Notes: generated from the letters alone by a model not told the origin. DNA of 64,000 nucleotides from Voacanga thouarsii (GCA_026120185.1 JANUWF010001176.1:4411501-4475500); one strand, 5' to 3'. Numbered from the stretch's first letter, positions 10,943-22,918 are shown. Translations and numbers: made by a program.

Positions 10943-11862
10943 TGTCTTTATTCTCATGTCCATATCCTAAGGCATTTTGATTTCCAACTTTAACAAATCT
11001 AGGCTTGTGAATTTTGTCCTTATTCTCATGTCTATGTGCTAAGCCATTTCAATTTCCAACTTGATGTTAAGTTCCGAGTAATTTTTCCAGATTGCTTTTA
11101 CCATTTGTGATTTTTTCAATACTTGTGGTAAGGTCATTAACTCTATTTTTCATGTCATCAAAAGTGCTAAGCATACTTTCAAGAGTTTAAATTCTATCAC
11201 GCAAATTTCTATTTTTCCAGAGATACATATTGTAAAGTAGTCATGATCACATCTTTTTCAATAATAGCACTCAAATGTGACTCAAGAGACATTTTTGTAA
11301 TCACTTAACAACATTTCATTCTCATTTATCAAATAGTTAATCTTCAACTTCATTTCTTTATTATTTTTTTTTTAACAGTATTTTTAGTTCATGAAACATA
11401 TCAATTAACACCTCATTAGGATCATCATGCTTTTCAGTCATAGATATAAGCGAATTAGACATGAAATTAGTTGTAGTAGAGTTTACCTCATTTTCTATGG
11501 CCATGAAGTATATGTTGGTAGTTTCATTCGCAGAATCTTCATTTTTAGACTCAGTCCCATTTAAGTCCCAAGTCCCCATCAATCATTTACCTTTGTTTGC
11601 CTTCAGGTCTTTCTTTTTCCTAAGCATTCTACCTTCCTTACCTTTTGCAACTGGACAATTAGCAATGAAGTGTTCAGTGCTTTTACATTCATAACATTAA
11701 GGTTTGAACGCTGAGGTTTGTCCTTTCTTTTTCGCGAACTTCTTTCTACTTTTGTAGTTTCCTTTGTTGAGCATTCTTTTGATTTTTTTGGCTATCATTG
11801 CCAAATTTTCATTGTCTATTTCCGTACCCTCATTACTGTTAGATTGAGTGCGCAATTTTTGG
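10938..11862 (-). pseudogene. Copia gag C-terminal half with CCHC zinc knuckle
   Basis: Minus strand from about 11862: a Lys-rich stretch 'LAMIAKKIKRMLNKGNYKSR' is followed by 'KKFAKKKGQTSAFKP', a stop, then the knuckle C-Y-E-C-x4-H-x4-C (reading CYECKSTEHFIANCPVAK, about 11697-11644). Next comes an open acidic frame (11582-11361) with 'NIYFMAIENEVNS', the usual linker of copia Gag. Nearer 10938 there is a tandem pair of about 66-bp units ('gtgaattttgtcc...ttattctcatgt'). Gag N-terminal sequence is absent, because at about 11863 the sequence changes to a gypsy tail. Confidence 0.8.
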
Positions 11863-11865
11863 ATT

Positions 11866-12136
11866 TATAATGTTTGAATTGGTAGATGGTTTGACCCATG
11901 TGATTCATGTTAGCTATATTTTTACTTGAAGAATGAAATAACTTTTTTAGACTAAGGTATGTATTTGATTAATCTAACTTCAAGATTTTAGTGATGTCTT
12001 GGCCAATATTTCAAAGTTTAAAATTGTTTTCAAAGGGGTATGAATACGAAGGTTGTATCAAAAGCTTGAAAGAAAGACATGATCTTTGCTATGATGAAGA
12101 AACTTTTGAATGAGAAGAAAACCTTGTGTTGTGTTG

Positions 12137-12180
<44 letters not shown>

Positions 12181-12229
12181 ACTAAAGTGTTTTTCTTGAG
12201 GACAAGCAAATGTTCAAGTGTGGGGGCAT
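11866..12229 (+). mobile_element. 3' internal tail of a Ty3/gypsy (Athila-like) element
   Basis: Not coding. It ends with 'gttcaagtgtgggggcat' immediately before an LTR start. This G-rich tract is the polypurine-like tail that commonly precedes 3' LTRs of Athila-like elements. It includes the AT microsatellite below. The left boundary with copia gag lies near 11862-11866. The rest of this element is missing. Confidence 0.6.
12139..12178. repeat. (AT)n microsatellite
   Basis: About 20 AT units. The ORFs with runs of Ile/Tyr on either strand here are artefacts of this repeat. Confidence 0.95.
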
Positions 12230-13726
12230 TGATAGGGGTTAAAATCACCATTCTTTTTATAGTTATTTGAGGCTGTTTCAAGATGTATTTGTTGTAATAA
12301 CAAAGCATATTTCTTCCTATTTGACATTTTACTTGTAAAAGGTGTTTTCAGCAAATATGTGCAAATTTAAGTTAAAATCGAGTAGAAAGTGCACAGAACC
12401 AAAATGCACCTAACGCTAGGCCTAGCTAGTGGACTAGGTGTCGGATCCATTCTGTCTAGCAGCAGAAATTGATCGAGCTTCAGGGATTTTTCCAGAACAG
12501 ACTTGGCACCAGGTCTAGAAAGTGTACCTGGCACTAGGTCCATTCTGCCTGCCAATGAGTGTACCTGGTGCTAGGTGAATTGAGGGTACTCGGCGCCAGG
12601 AAGGTTCTGGAAGCGGAAATTCTATACGTGGAATTAGGGCTTATCTAAGGATTTTGGTATTTTCTTATTCCTACTCGACCAAGACTTCCTTAGCCACGAA
12701 ATAGGGATCCAGAAGGCCTATAAAAGCATAAGAGAACACAAGGGTTTGTGATATACAACCAAAAGAGGTTAATTAAAGAGCAAAAATTCTGATTTTCTCA
12801 TTGAAGAAGGTGTTCACCCAATTCAAGGAGGATTATTGAAAGGGAGTCTTCAAGGAAGAAGAAAAAGGCTTGTCTACGACTGTTTTCTTTTCTTTTTGTC
12901 ATCTTTTACTTTAACAATGATGTATTCAATATTTTCATTGTAATTTAGCAATATTTTGGGATTCATGATTTATGTATCAATTTAACTACTTGATCAATTG
13001 ATTGTTGTTCATGGTATTTGATTACTTGTTTTCCTTACAGAGTTGGTTGATTGGGTTTTGTTATTAACTTGATTGAAAAAAAAAAGGTTGGTAATGACTT
13101 TAATTAATTAATTTCATATTTGTTATCTTTTGACTTACTTGAAAAATGGGTTAATTATTTAGAATATTGGTAATCAAATGTTAGTTGATGATTACTAGAA
13201 TATGGATTCATTGACTAATTTCATTCTTTTAATTACTTAGAATATAGGGATTTATATGAGAATTGATTTTAATACATCTTTTGGATAAATTAATCGAGAC
13301 AGAATATGTTCGCTAATTTAACTAGAAGATAGTGATTCCATGAATTGCAAACGAAGTGGGTCTATATTAAATCCTTCACGGGACCATGATAATGATTGAT
13401 TGTAATATTGGCTAAGTGATTCATTATCTTGTTTTCTAGGAGACTTGTCTAAATTGCATAAACCTACATCATTGAGTTGTATATGTTTCTTTTGTTTTTC
13501 TTTTTATTCTTTTTTTTTCACTTTTTTTGGGTCGGTTAAATAATGAATGAAAAATGATTAGTGTGTACTTGTTCCTTTGAGGATTGATACTCATTAATTC
13601 CCTATACTATGCTTCCGATAAGTATACTTGCTCACATATGTATTTTAGGATTAATGTTTTAAGTAAAACTTGATTAAGGGATGAATTTAAAGTTGATGAT
13701 TTTATATACCCAAAATTTACACATCA
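12230..13726 (+). mobile_element. Gypsy LTR L1 (3' LTR)
   Basis: Begins TGATAGGGGTTAAAATCACC directly after the G-rich tract and ends 'atttacacatca'. It aligns along its length with the LTR at 15300-16842 and, inverted, with 25026 to about 26625. Shared landmarks are a 'GTTATTTGAGG' block near the start, GC-rich 'ctggcaccaggt' words in the middle, 'gatgtattcaatattttcattg', and the 'ggatgaatttaaagttgatgatttt' end. Length is about 1.5 kb. It is non-coding. No matching 5' partner is found to its left. Confidence 0.75.
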
Positions 13727-14469
13727 AACCCTGTTAAAACCAGTTTGTCACCCACAGAAAACCAGAAACTTTTCTGTGGTGTGGGCCCTGGTATCCTATT
13801 CATCATTGTTGATTTTAGTTTCAAATTCAAATTGGCTAGACCCACTCACTTACTCGCTCTATTACATTTTCTTTGACTTCTCTGCCGTACATAAAATGAC
13901 AGTGTCCCTATCAACCCGTCTACTAACCTAGACCCGACCTGAACAGCCCACCTATTTATCCCATATGGACCTGCACTCATCTATCTTATTTCTGGGCCTT
14001 AATCAATTCTTAAATTGGGATTTAGAAAATATCTAACCCATCCGTCTGCACTGTGGACTTGGACCTAATAGTCCAGACAGAGGTAAAAAGAGGCCTGGGA
14101 AACCTGGGGCTTCATCAAACTCCCCCCAGGCTTCTACCTCAAACAGCCCATCCCAGGCCCTGGTAATACCCACAGAAATTTCCTCATCATCCCCTAGCCC
14201 GTGGAACAGATGCCCACAACCCCAAGCCCACCACCGCTGACCAATACCCCAACCTAGTCATCCCCAACTTTACCCTCAGACCTATCTCTGGAGGCATGCC
14301 CTAAGCTTTAAGTTGCATGGGACCAGACCCCAGCTATGCCTGATGTACCCGTGTCATATGAGTTATCTGGCCCATTTGTGGCAGAGACCCTTCCCTTACT
14401 ATAGGGACCTTTAATGAATCCAAAATCGTGGACACAAAGTAACCTGAACGAACTTAGGCAAATGTCATG

Positions 14470-15299
14470 AAGGGAAACCGTGATCAGTGTAATAGAATGA
14501 GGTTGCGCTATATCCCCAGCTCGGGCAAGTTCATTGATATCGATTAGATTGATTTTAAAGATATTGAGCTGAAGCTGGGTTACTGTCTAATTGGGATGTT
14601 TGCTAGAAGATTTCTGAGAATGAAGGTAGTGATGGAACTTACTAAGCAGTGGGGAGTCCTATCTAAGGTGTACCCGCATGCCTCTGGTTGGCTAATATTT
14701 CGCTTCAATTCTGATGAGGACAGACAGGTGGTCCTTTATGGGGGCCCTTACACAACGTTTGGTCGCTCCCTAATGCTCAAGGTAATGCCTAGGGAATTTG
14801 ATTTCTCATTGGATTATGTGAGCATAATGCCCTTATAGGCAATATTTCCTACACTGCCACTGGGTTGCTGGAACCAATTAGCACTAAGAAAAATTACATC
14901 TGGTCTTGGAATGCCTATTATGACCGACATGCTCACTGCCCGCCTTGAACGACTATCGTATGCTGGAGTCTTTGTGGAGGTCAATATCTCCAAACCCTCA
15001 ATGAAAGCAGTGCTACTCAGACTACCGTCGTGAAAGATTAAATATCATAGAGTACGTTTCGAGTTTGAGCCATCCTTCTATAAATCATGCTGCAACTTCA
15101 GGCATAGCACAGATGCTTGCATGGTGGATAAGATGAAAAAGAGGGAACAGCGGGTGACTTCTAAGGATGATGCAAGGGCTAAAAGGGAAATGTTCAGGTC
15201 TCCTTCCCGAGCTAGACCAAAGTCTGCCCCGGCCGAACCCAAGCCACGCTCCCCAATAACTAGGAAGTTCGACCCCAATTGATAAGGGCAAGGCATTGG
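14470..15299 (+). pseudogene. LINE ORF1, first part (DUF4283-like plus zinc knuckle)
   Basis: The frame at 14596-14838 reads 'CLIGMFARRF...WGVLSKVYPHASGWLIFRFNSDED...VLYGGPYTTFGRSLMLK', the pattern of the DUF4283 nucleic-acid-binding domain of plant LINE ORF1 proteins. Past a stop at 14836-14838 the match continues in a LINE-like region with 'AVLLRLPS' and 'SFYKSCCNFRHSTDAC' near 15090-15120, a knuckle in which the usual Gly before His-Ser is changed. A basic, Pro/Arg-rich tail follows and is cut at 15299 by the LTR. Stops at 14546 and elsewhere show decay. Confidence 0.75.
15295..15299. repeat. Target-site duplication (left), ATTGG
   Basis: ATTGG precedes the LTR start TGATTGAGTC and matches 16843-16847. 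Confidence 0.85.
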
Positions 15300-16842
15300 T
15301 GATTGAGTCTAAATTAGTCATATATTTCCTTGTTATTTGAGGCTATTTTGTGATATATTTTGTACAATAACTTGTCATATTCCTTCATATTTGAGATTTT
15401 ACCCTTAGAAAAGTATTTTATGCATTATTTCAGATTTTAAGGGTAAAATAAGGCAAAAACATCGCTAAACATAATAGAGACAGCACTAGCCAGGACAGGA
15501 CAGGCAATGCCAGCCACGTGCTGCTGGCACGCACTTTGAAGGGATGAAAAATCTGTGAAATGGAGCTGAACAGAATACAGCCGACGCCGATTGGGAGCTT
15601 AGAGGCGATGCCGGTTGCAATCTGGAAGAGATGGCATGAAAATCAAGAAAAATCGACAAACGAACAAAGGAACAAACCACAACCGGCGTCGGTCCTAGGC
15701 ATGATAGGCAGCGCCAGCTGTGTACTGCCACTGAGGCAGTGCCTCAATTTTTGCACGCATTTTTTGGCAATTTGCGGAGTTTTAGTATTTTCCTACTTCT
15801 AGTTGGCCAGAAACCCTAGAGGAACGGATTTAAGCACTTCTAAAGCCTATAAATATAGGGAAAACACAAGGGAAAGAGGAAGATTCGCAGATCAAAATAG
15901 AAAATCACTCAAGTTAAAGGAGGAATTCTTCAAATCAATGAGGATTGTACAAGAGGGTCCATGAAGGAAAAAGAATGAGCCTTGTCTATGAGTGCTTTCT
16001 TTTAACTTTGTTTTCTTTTGTTGAACAATGATGTATTAATTGTTTCATTGTAATTTGACATTATTTTCGGTATTCATGATTTTTAGAGTTACTTTGATCT
16101 TTTGATTAATTGATTGTTATTTTTTATATTTAATTACTTATGCTAATTACGAGATTAGTTGATAATTTCTTCCCATTAACTTGCTTGGACACAGGGGTTG
16201 ATGGTGGTCTCAATTCGTTAATTTCATATTTGTAGTCTCTTAACTTGCTTGGACAAAGGGGTTAATGGCTAAGAACTAAGTAATTAAAGATTAATTGATG
16301 TCTACCAGGACATAGATTCATTAGTTAGTTTCATGTTTTAAGTTTGCCAGGACATGAAAATTTAATCAAGGAATGTGTTTAATACGTCTTTTGGATGAAT
16401 TAGTTGAGACAGGATATGTGATGCTAATCTGTCTAGAAGATAGTGATTTTATGGATTAGAAAAGAAGTGAATCTATTTTAATCCTTCATGATGCCAAAAG
16501 AATTATTAGTTATGATAATGATTAGGTACTTTAAGGTCATGTTTGTCAAAATAATGGTTTGAATTACATAATTTTCCATCCTTGCCATGTATATATTCTT
16601 TTATTTTATTTTATTTTTATTTTTATTTCTTTTTCACTTTATTGAGTCAGTTAAACAATGAAAGAAAAGTGATTAATGCACAATTATTCTTGGAGGATCG
16701 ACACTCGTTTTAAACCTTATGCTATGACTAATGATAAGTATGTTTGCTCATATGTGTAATATGGGGTTAACTTTTTAATTTAACTGGATTAGGAATGTGC
16801 TTATTTTTATATGATTTTTTATACTCAAATTCAAACACATCA
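15300..16842 (+). mobile_element. Gypsy solo LTR L2 inside the LINE
   Basis: Starts TGATTGAGTCTAAATTAG and ends 'caaattcaaacacatca', 1543 bp, flanked by a perfect 5-bp duplication ATTGG. It is collinear with L1 (12230-13726) but diverged. No internal retrotransposon sequence or second LTR adjoins it, so it is a solo LTR. It contains 'gccgacgccgattgg'-type GC-rich words in its middle, as its relatives do. Orientation is inferred from the same start and end motifs as L1. Confidence 0.88.
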
Positions 16843-17287
16843 ATTGGACCAAGACCCAGGGCAAGATTGTAATGCCAAGCACGTGCCTAGCACATTGGCC
16901 AGTACTCAAAAGGCTGGCCCATCAATATCTACGGCCATCTGAGGCCATGATACAGCTGCTGCGCCTACTGCGCCAACTAAGATAGGGCACCATCAAAGCT
17001 AACAAACTAAAGAAGAGGAAGTAGAGGGCGATCAAGGGGAAGGCATATGGGCCAGTACTAATCCCGCTCTCAATCCCAGGCTTGTGTGCAATTTCATGAC
17101 AACACTGCGGCTCTCTCAAGCAGGGACAATGCCAGTATAGAAGAACTACTTAAGGTTATGGTTAAAGCTGGTAAAGCAACCATGCAGGCCACAAGGTTCA
17201 TTCGTATAATGTGGAAAAAATATGCCGATCGTAGTCTTAACTTGGATGGCGCCCAATGGGCACTAATTAGTACCCAATAAGAGTTGC
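16843..17287 (+). pseudogene. LINE ORF1 tail and inter-ORF spacer
   Basis: This region resumes the LINE after the solo LTR, starting with the second ATTGG. It is GC-richer than the LTR and has stops in all frames. A 64-residue plus-strand frame (17086-17280) has no recognisable domain. It represents the basic C-terminal part of ORF1 and the gap before ORF2. Confidence 0.55.
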
Positions 17288-17880
17288 TTGTTAGAACATT
17301 ATTGTGGACATAGGACCGTCAAGAAATACGGTGTTTGGGAGTTTATTTCGAAGCATGTTGTGGACATTTTTGGAATATTGGAAATGAAATTAACTATGGA
17401 TGGCCTAGAGAGTATTCTCAGGTACCAGTTCCCTACTTGGTTTACGTTACACAACTTTGCTGAGTCGGACGGGGGTCAGGTGGCCATCATATGGAATGGT
17501 GTAAAGATGGATGTCCAAGGCTATCACAGCACGGCACAGGCAGTCTCATTCCGCATCACCTATAAGGTAACCCATGTAGGCTATTATTTCATCTTTGTAT
17601 ATGCTTACAACACGATAGTAGCCCGAAGGCTATTGTGGAAAACTATTGAGCACCTATCTACTAAGCTGACGGAGCCATGGATACTAATGGGAGATTTTAA
17701 CACTTACTTATATTTGGATGACAAGCTAAGCGGTATCACTCCTTCTACCTATGAACTTAAGGACTTTGCCTTGTTATGTGCGGAGATGGGCCTGGTAGAT
17801 CTCCCCTCTGTTGGTACGCAATTTACTTGGACGAACTCGTAGGTCTGGTTCAAGTTGGACAGAGTTATAAGTAATGATGC
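17288..17880 (+). pseudogene. LINE ORF2 endonuclease domain
   Basis: A 184-residue open frame shows the exonuclease-endonuclease-phosphatase fold seen in plant LINEs. The metal-binding Glu is in 'ILEMKL' (usually ETKL), then come 'SDGGQVAIIWNGVKM', 'YAYNTIVARRLLW', 'PWILMGDFNTYLYLDDKLSG' with the catalytic GDFN, and 'GTQFTWTNS'. After a stop at 17840-17842 it continues 'VWFKLDRVISNDAW', the usual end of the domain. The N-terminal 'WNxRGL' segment is not visible, so the start is decayed. In active LINEs this domain nicks the target DNA. Confidence 0.88.
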
Positions 17881-18103
17881 ATGGTTCTAGGGCCGCTCCC
17901 ATGCCTCTGTGGAGTTCTTCCTCATTGGCTGCCTATCAGATCACGGCCCCAGCCTATAGTCCTAGGTTGACAACCCGAGGGGATTAGTTCGACCATTCAG
18001 GTTTCTAAATATTTAGGTAGAGCATGACTCATTCCAAGACTTGGTGAAAGGAGTATGGGAACAATCTTACACTGGGTTCCACTAGTACATATTATTCAGA
18101 CGG

Positions 18104-19830
18104 TTGAAAGCTCTTAAGAAAGACTTGCAGGGATTAAATAGAAAGGAATTTTCGCATCTATTGGGATGGGTTGACCAGGCTAACCAGGCAGTACAGAGGG
18201 CCCAAGAACAATTGCAAGCTAGCCCCACAAACACTGACCTTATAGCTCAATACAAGGATCATAAGCTACATGCATGGCGACTAGCGGAGGTAGAAATGAA
18301 GTTCTACCAACAACTTGCAAAAGGAAAGTATGTGGCTCAAGCAGATAAAAGCACTTGTTACTTCTATAACATAGTTAGACGAAACAAGAAAAGGAACTTC
18401 ATTGCATCGATTCTCAAAGAGGATGGAACCATGACAGACAGTCCAAAAGCACTAGTCGAGGAATTCGTTGAGTACTACTGCAGACTGCTGGGGACGAGGG
18501 TGGACTGCCAATGCCTCAATGTGGACTATGTATGTGTCGGCCCAATGGTTCCACATGAAAACATGGCCCTTTGGGACACTGGAGATTGCAAAGCACTGGG
18601 GCCGAACGGGTACTCTGCATATTTTTTCAAGAAAACATGGGGACGGTTGCGCAGAGTCTTTATGCGGTAGTTCAGGAATTCTTTTGGTCGGGCAGGCTGC
18701 TCAAGCAACTCAACCATTCAGTTATCACTCTAGTGCCTAAATCTGAGCATGTGGAAAGGGTGGGGGACTATAGGCTAATTTCTTGCTGCAATGTGGTGTA
18801 CAAGATCGTATCCAAAATTCTAGCTGATAGACAAAAAACCGTTCTACCTCACCTTGTGGACCCTTCACAGGTGGCGTTCATAAAGGATAGACTCATGGCT
18901 AACAACATTCTACTGGTCTAAGGGTGAATGCAGGCGTATAGCAAGACTAGAGTCTCACCACAGTGCACTGTTAAGGTAGACCTATGGAAAGCATATGACT
19001 CGGTTAACTGGGGTTTCTTGCTAGACATACTAACTGAACTGGGATTCCTACACCAATTCATGGGCTTAATAGAATATTATGTGACCATAGCCTCCTCTCC
19101 AGTAGCTATCAATGGGACGGTGCAAAGTTTCTTTAAAGGAGCGAAGGGGCTTCAACAAGGGGATTCGATTTCCCCTCTGTTGTTTGTCATTTGCTTAGAA
19201 TACTTCTCGCGGGGTTGTCAAAGTACATGCACTACGGACAGGCTTCAACTACCACCCGAAGTGTGATTTCTTAAGGACAACACACCTAGCATTTGCGGAC
19301 GACCTTATGTTTTTTGCTAGAGGTGACTGTCTATCAATACGCATATTGTGGGCCACCTTGAGGAACTTAAATGGTGCTCCGGCCTTGAAACCAACAAGGA
19401 CAAGTCTGATATATACCTAGCTGGAGTGGGAAGGACTGACCAGGAGGCACTACTAGCAAAAACAGGCATCCCCCTAGGGCACTTCCCTTTTCGCTATCTG
19501 GGAATACCGATCATGATTGGTAAAATCTAGATATCCTACTATAGACCTTTGCTGGACAGAATTGGCTCCTATATAAGCCATTGGTCAGCACATTCATTGT
19601 CTTATGCTAGTCGACTACAACTAGTTCAGGCCGTCCTACAAGGGGAAGATTGTTTCTGGCTATCCATACTTTCGACACCAGCTGCAGTTATTAACTAGTT
19701 GGATAGGATGGCTCGAGATTTCCTGTGGGACTTAAAATAGCTGTTGGTTACCTGGAAGGATATATTCCTACCCAAGACTGAGGGTGGACTGGGCTTGAGA
19801 TACTTGCAAACAAGGAATGAGGCATTGCTG
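18104..19830 (+). pseudogene. LINE ORF2 reverse transcriptase
   Basis: The linker (18104-18600) contains 'WRLAEVEMKFYQQLAKGKYV' and 'ADKSTCYFYNIVRRNKKRNF'. The reverse transcriptase follows in several frames: 'NHSVITLVPKSEHVERVGDY' and 'RLISCCNVVYKIVSKILADR' (18571-18921), 'CTVKVDLWKAYDSVNWGFL' and 'GLQQGDSISPLLFVICLEYF' (18928-19266), then a frameshift to the catalytic box LAFADDLMFF at about 19287-19315, and 'FPFRYLGIPI' (19490-19515). FADD is the normal active site of plant LINEs. Stops at 18919, 18925 and 19528 and the frameshift before FADD inactivate it. Confidence 0.9.
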
Positions 19831-20099
19831 GCCAAAATTCTCTGGGACATACAAGCGAAAAAATAAACAATGTGGGTTAAATGGCTGGACCACTACTCCA
19901 TGGAGGGCAGTTCAATTTAGGAGATAGAATAACACAGGGACCAGTCTCCACTGTTCTGAAGGCTACTAACAATCAGAGACATGATTCTAGAGCGGGAACA
20001 GCATGAGAACCGCGCAGCAGCTCTACTGCACACTTGGGTAATGGGTACCACGACGTTTGCCATCTAAGCATACGACTACCTTAGGACAACCAGACCGAA

Positions 20100-20340
20100 A
20101 GTTTACTGGACTAACACTATTTGGGAGCAGGACCTCACCCCTAAGCACTCATTTATGGCCTGGCTGTGTGCGAAGGGAAGGCTGAAAACTAAGAATGCAC
20201 TAGTGTTTTGGCTGGACGACCTGTCCTGCCTGTTATGTAAGGCACAACCAGAAATGACTAACCATCTATTTTTCAATTGCTCGGTCTCTGTAGCTATTTG
20301 GACGGACATAAAGGCATGGCTCATCTGCCACAAACTATGA
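20100..20340 (+). pseudogene. LINE zf-RVT domain
   Basis: The frame reads 'HSFMAWLCAKGRLKTKNALV', then 'LSCLLCKAQPEMTNHLFFNC', matching the zf-RVT domain of plant LINE ORF2 (W-x-R-L-x-T-K ... C-x2-C ... E-x3-H-L-F-F-x-C). The Cys and His pattern is intact. It lies near the 3' end of the element, followed by an untranslated stretch to the poly(A). Confidence 0.85.
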
Positions 20341-20685
20341 GTACGACCACCACGTGCCTAAGGTGGTTCAAGTGGGCTAACTGTGGATCTTCCTAGCTTA
20401 CTAAGGCTAAGGCTACAGCAGTGACTACCATGTTTTATTACATCTGGATAGCACGAAATATGGCACTATTCGACGGAAATGCCTGCTAACCGATGGAAAT
20501 TGCTAAGAGGATCAAAACACATGTGTACACCATTATATTCATTTTTTACCCTAATGTTTTGACCCATTTTGAGGATTGTATATGCCATAACTAGTTAATA
20601 GTTCTCCTTGGCTATGCCTGACTATTAACTAGAGAACTCCCTTGTATATATCTTTTGATCAATATTAATACATGTACATTTTGAT

Positions 20686-20705
20686 AAAAAAAAAAAAAAA
20701 AAAAA
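20686..20705 (+). other. LINE poly(A) tail
   Basis: A run of 20 A residues after 'catgtacattttgat' closes the LINE. Sequence changes to AT-rich gypsy tail immediately after it. Confidence 0.9.
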
Positions 20706-21225
20706 GAGAGTGCATTGAATAGTACTTGATACTTTTCCCTATATTAACCCATTTTTTAGCAAAAGGTCTTCAAAGATTAACAATAAGAGCATTTTTTTTT
20801 CACTCAATTCTTTTTTCTTTCAATACACAAAAATTTTGCACATTATCCATAATCTTTCCTCTCAACAATCTTCTATCAATTCACATTTCTTATCATAACT
20901 TAAAGCTAAGTAAAATTTAGACTCATAATACAAGAGTTAGCCAATAAACTTTACTTATATTCATCATATCCTCCATATCCAAACTAGATGAGTCAAATAA
21001 TACTCAAACACTAATGCATAAACAAGACTAATCCAAATTCTCAAGCTTTGAAAAATATCCTATCCAATAAACTAATTTAGTACAAATCCACCAAATGAAT
21101 GAAAAAAATTTATATCCAAGTGAGAAAAAGAATCACAACCTTGCTAAACAATAAAAAACTACCCAAAAAATTTTTTTTGAAAAATTTCCAAAAAAATGAT
21201 ATGGAAAAAGATTTCCTCATCCTCA
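20706..21225 (-). other. Untranslated gypsy tail, truncated by the LINE
   Basis: AT-rich, no ORF of note on either strand. On the minus strand it lies downstream of the G-rich tract, as the long 3' untranslated tail does in Athila-like elements. It ends at the LINE A tract. Confidence 0.45.
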
Positions 21226-21245
21226 TTCTCCCCCACACTTAAATT
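21226..21245 (-). promoter_or_regulatory. Polypurine-like tract 'aagtgtgggggag'
   Basis: On the minus strand the sequence 'tttaagtgtgggggagaat' matches the conserved G-rich tract of Athila-like elements and is very like the 12214-12229 tract before LTR L1. Here it is followed by tail rather than directly by an LTR. Confidence 0.55.
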
Positions 21246-21599
21246 GGACATTGTCCTTAATGGCCAAAAGATATAATAATAAAAGTACAGCCAAGAAGAC
21301 CAAAATAAATAAAGAAGAAGAATAAAGATAAGAAAATACTTCAATTACATCGTAGCTCCACTATGTTCGAATCCACCACAAGGAGAAGTCATTAGAAAAG
21401 TCACAAGAGTACCTACTGAAAAAGAAATATAATAAAGAAAAACATAAATCTAGAAAAAGAAAGTGAAATTAAAAAAAAAGATAAGATAACTAAAAGCTAG
21501 GAAAGGTCATTAAAATTCAAAAGAAAAGAAAGAACGGAGAAAAAATAGAAAATAAAATAAAATACAAGTACTGAGAGTAAGTCAAGAGTCCTTATCATT

Positions 21600-22792
21600 A
21601 TCCTCATCATCGTCATCAGCACGAAGATCATCTCGAAGATGCTCTAGTAGATTATTAGATCAAACTGGCCAACTTCTGATCTTGGATATCCTAGTGTCAA
21701 TGAATGCCCGCAATGGAGTCTCGGAGCTGAAGAAGGATAGTCATTTAACTCTCCAATTGAGCCTCCACTCGTACCTTAAAATTAGTATGAGAATGAGAAC
21801 CAGTGACATGAAGGGAAGGTCTAGTAGGCTGCTCCTTATCCTCCTCTTCATCAGGGGGAAGCTCCACCATCTTGGGGTATTGTACCTCAAAAAGCTTCTT
21901 CCATCGCCTTTGCCCTCTCATCATAATGATATCCACATTAAACCAAAGTATGCTCAATCACTAGGTTTCGGTCAATCATGGGCTCACTCAACTCTCCATT
22001 TAATCTCACTCCAAAATCTCTCAGAATGCGCATAATAACCAAAAGGAATTTGCGGGCTTTGGCAAATATACTAGAATAAACAACCTCTCGCATAGATTCA
22101 ATAATAATGGGAGCAAGGGGAATAGGTTCACTCTTTCTCATCTTATCCAGAATGTAAAGATCAAGGACCCTCGACCCATTAAAGCCACTAGCTTTAGGGT
22201 AAACGTTGAAAGCAAAGATATAGACTATGGCACACCATTAGGCCTCCTGGTTGTTATTTGAGTAGTAATGATTGTGACCTATTTTCCCTTTTCTCCACAT
22301 GTTACAACTGGCCCTCACAGGAATTACATCCCAAGTAGGCTTAGAAATAACCTTTTGGTTATTATGGTCTATAGCAATCCATTACCCATTATCAGGTACT
22401 CCCAAAATCTTGGCTAGTCTAGTCCTTTCAAATTCAATAGGAATCCCTTTTACCATGGTAGAGATAACCTAAAGGTTGTTTTTGTTTTTGTCCTTCATAT
22501 TGGCATAAAATTCTCGTACACGCGCAAGACAGTAAGGACCCTCTATTCTAATGATAAGCTCCCACTCCAATCATCCAAACATAGTAGAAATCTCCAAAGA
22601 ATTATCTAAAGAAGGCTTATACCGCTTTTCTATTATGATCTTGTTATGTTGGTGATTTTGGTATCAAGTATGATAAGTGGGGTCGTAGAATTGGGTAGGC
22701 TGAGTAGGTAGAGGTTCGAAAAAAGGTGTAGATAAAGATGCATCCCGAGCTCTCTTAGCTCTCAATACTAACCCCCTAGGTCTCCTAGACAT
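21600..22792 (-). pseudogene. Athila/Transposase_32-like ORF, degenerate
   Basis: Minus strand from an ATG at 22792 (MSRRPRGLVLRAKRARDAS), then across stops: a segment around 'ARVREFYANMKDKNK' and 'VKGIPIEFERTRLAKILGV', then an open stretch 'SEPIPLAPIIIESMREVVY' (22141-21938) and an acidic end (21957-21745) with 'MVELPPDEEEDKEQ'. The basic 'PRR...KRAR' start and 'VREFYANM ... VRGK.I.F...' core are those of the putative plant transposon protein family found in Athila-like elements. Below 21745 the frame degenerates and ends in a D/S-rich 'gatgatgaggataatgataagg' repeat. Function is unknown; it is unrelated to pol. Confidence 0.65.
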
Positions 22793-22918
22793 GATAAACT
22801 GATGAATGAATGTAATCAAACAACAAAAATAGGACTCTCTTAACGCACTCTTTACAACACAATTAAGAACTACTCTCAATTGTCTCACTCTCACCACAAC
22901 TTTCAACACAATCAACAC

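Larger units (their letters stand above)
1379..11862 (-). mobile_element. SIRE/Maximus-like Ty1/copia retrotransposon, interrupted
   Basis: Read on the minus strand, the domain order is gag with a CCHC knuckle (about 11.86-10.94 kb), then protease, GAG-pre-integrase, integrase, reverse transcriptase and RNase H, then an extra env-like ORF. Integrase before reverse transcriptase defines Ty1/copia, and an extra ORF downstream of pol is typical of the SIRE/Maximus lineage. The element is broken between gag and protease by the repeat at 6609-10937 and at its 3' end by the repeat at 1-1378. Gag upstream of 11862 and the 5' LTR are not found, and the 3' LTR is not in the window. Several in-frame stops and frameshifts make it inactive. 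Confidence 0.85.
13727..20705 (+). mobile_element. L1-type LINE retrotransposon with poly(A) tail
   Basis: Plus-strand order: GC-richer leader and ORF1 (DUF4283-like domain plus degenerate zinc knuckle), apurinic-type endonuclease, reverse transcriptase, zf-RVT, 3' UTR and a 20-nt A tract. This is the architecture of plant L1-type LINEs. It has no RNase H domain before the tail. Its 3' end 'aatacatgtacattttgata(A)n' is typical of the class. A gypsy solo LTR lies inside ORF1. The 5' boundary and target duplications were not found; base composition becomes distinctly richer in G and C from about 13.73 kb. Multiple stops make it inactive. Confidence 0.85.

Noticed and set aside
12230..16842. L1 and L2 as the two LTRs of one element
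   Set aside because: L2 has its own perfect 5-bp duplication and the sequence between them is LINE, so they are separate insertions.
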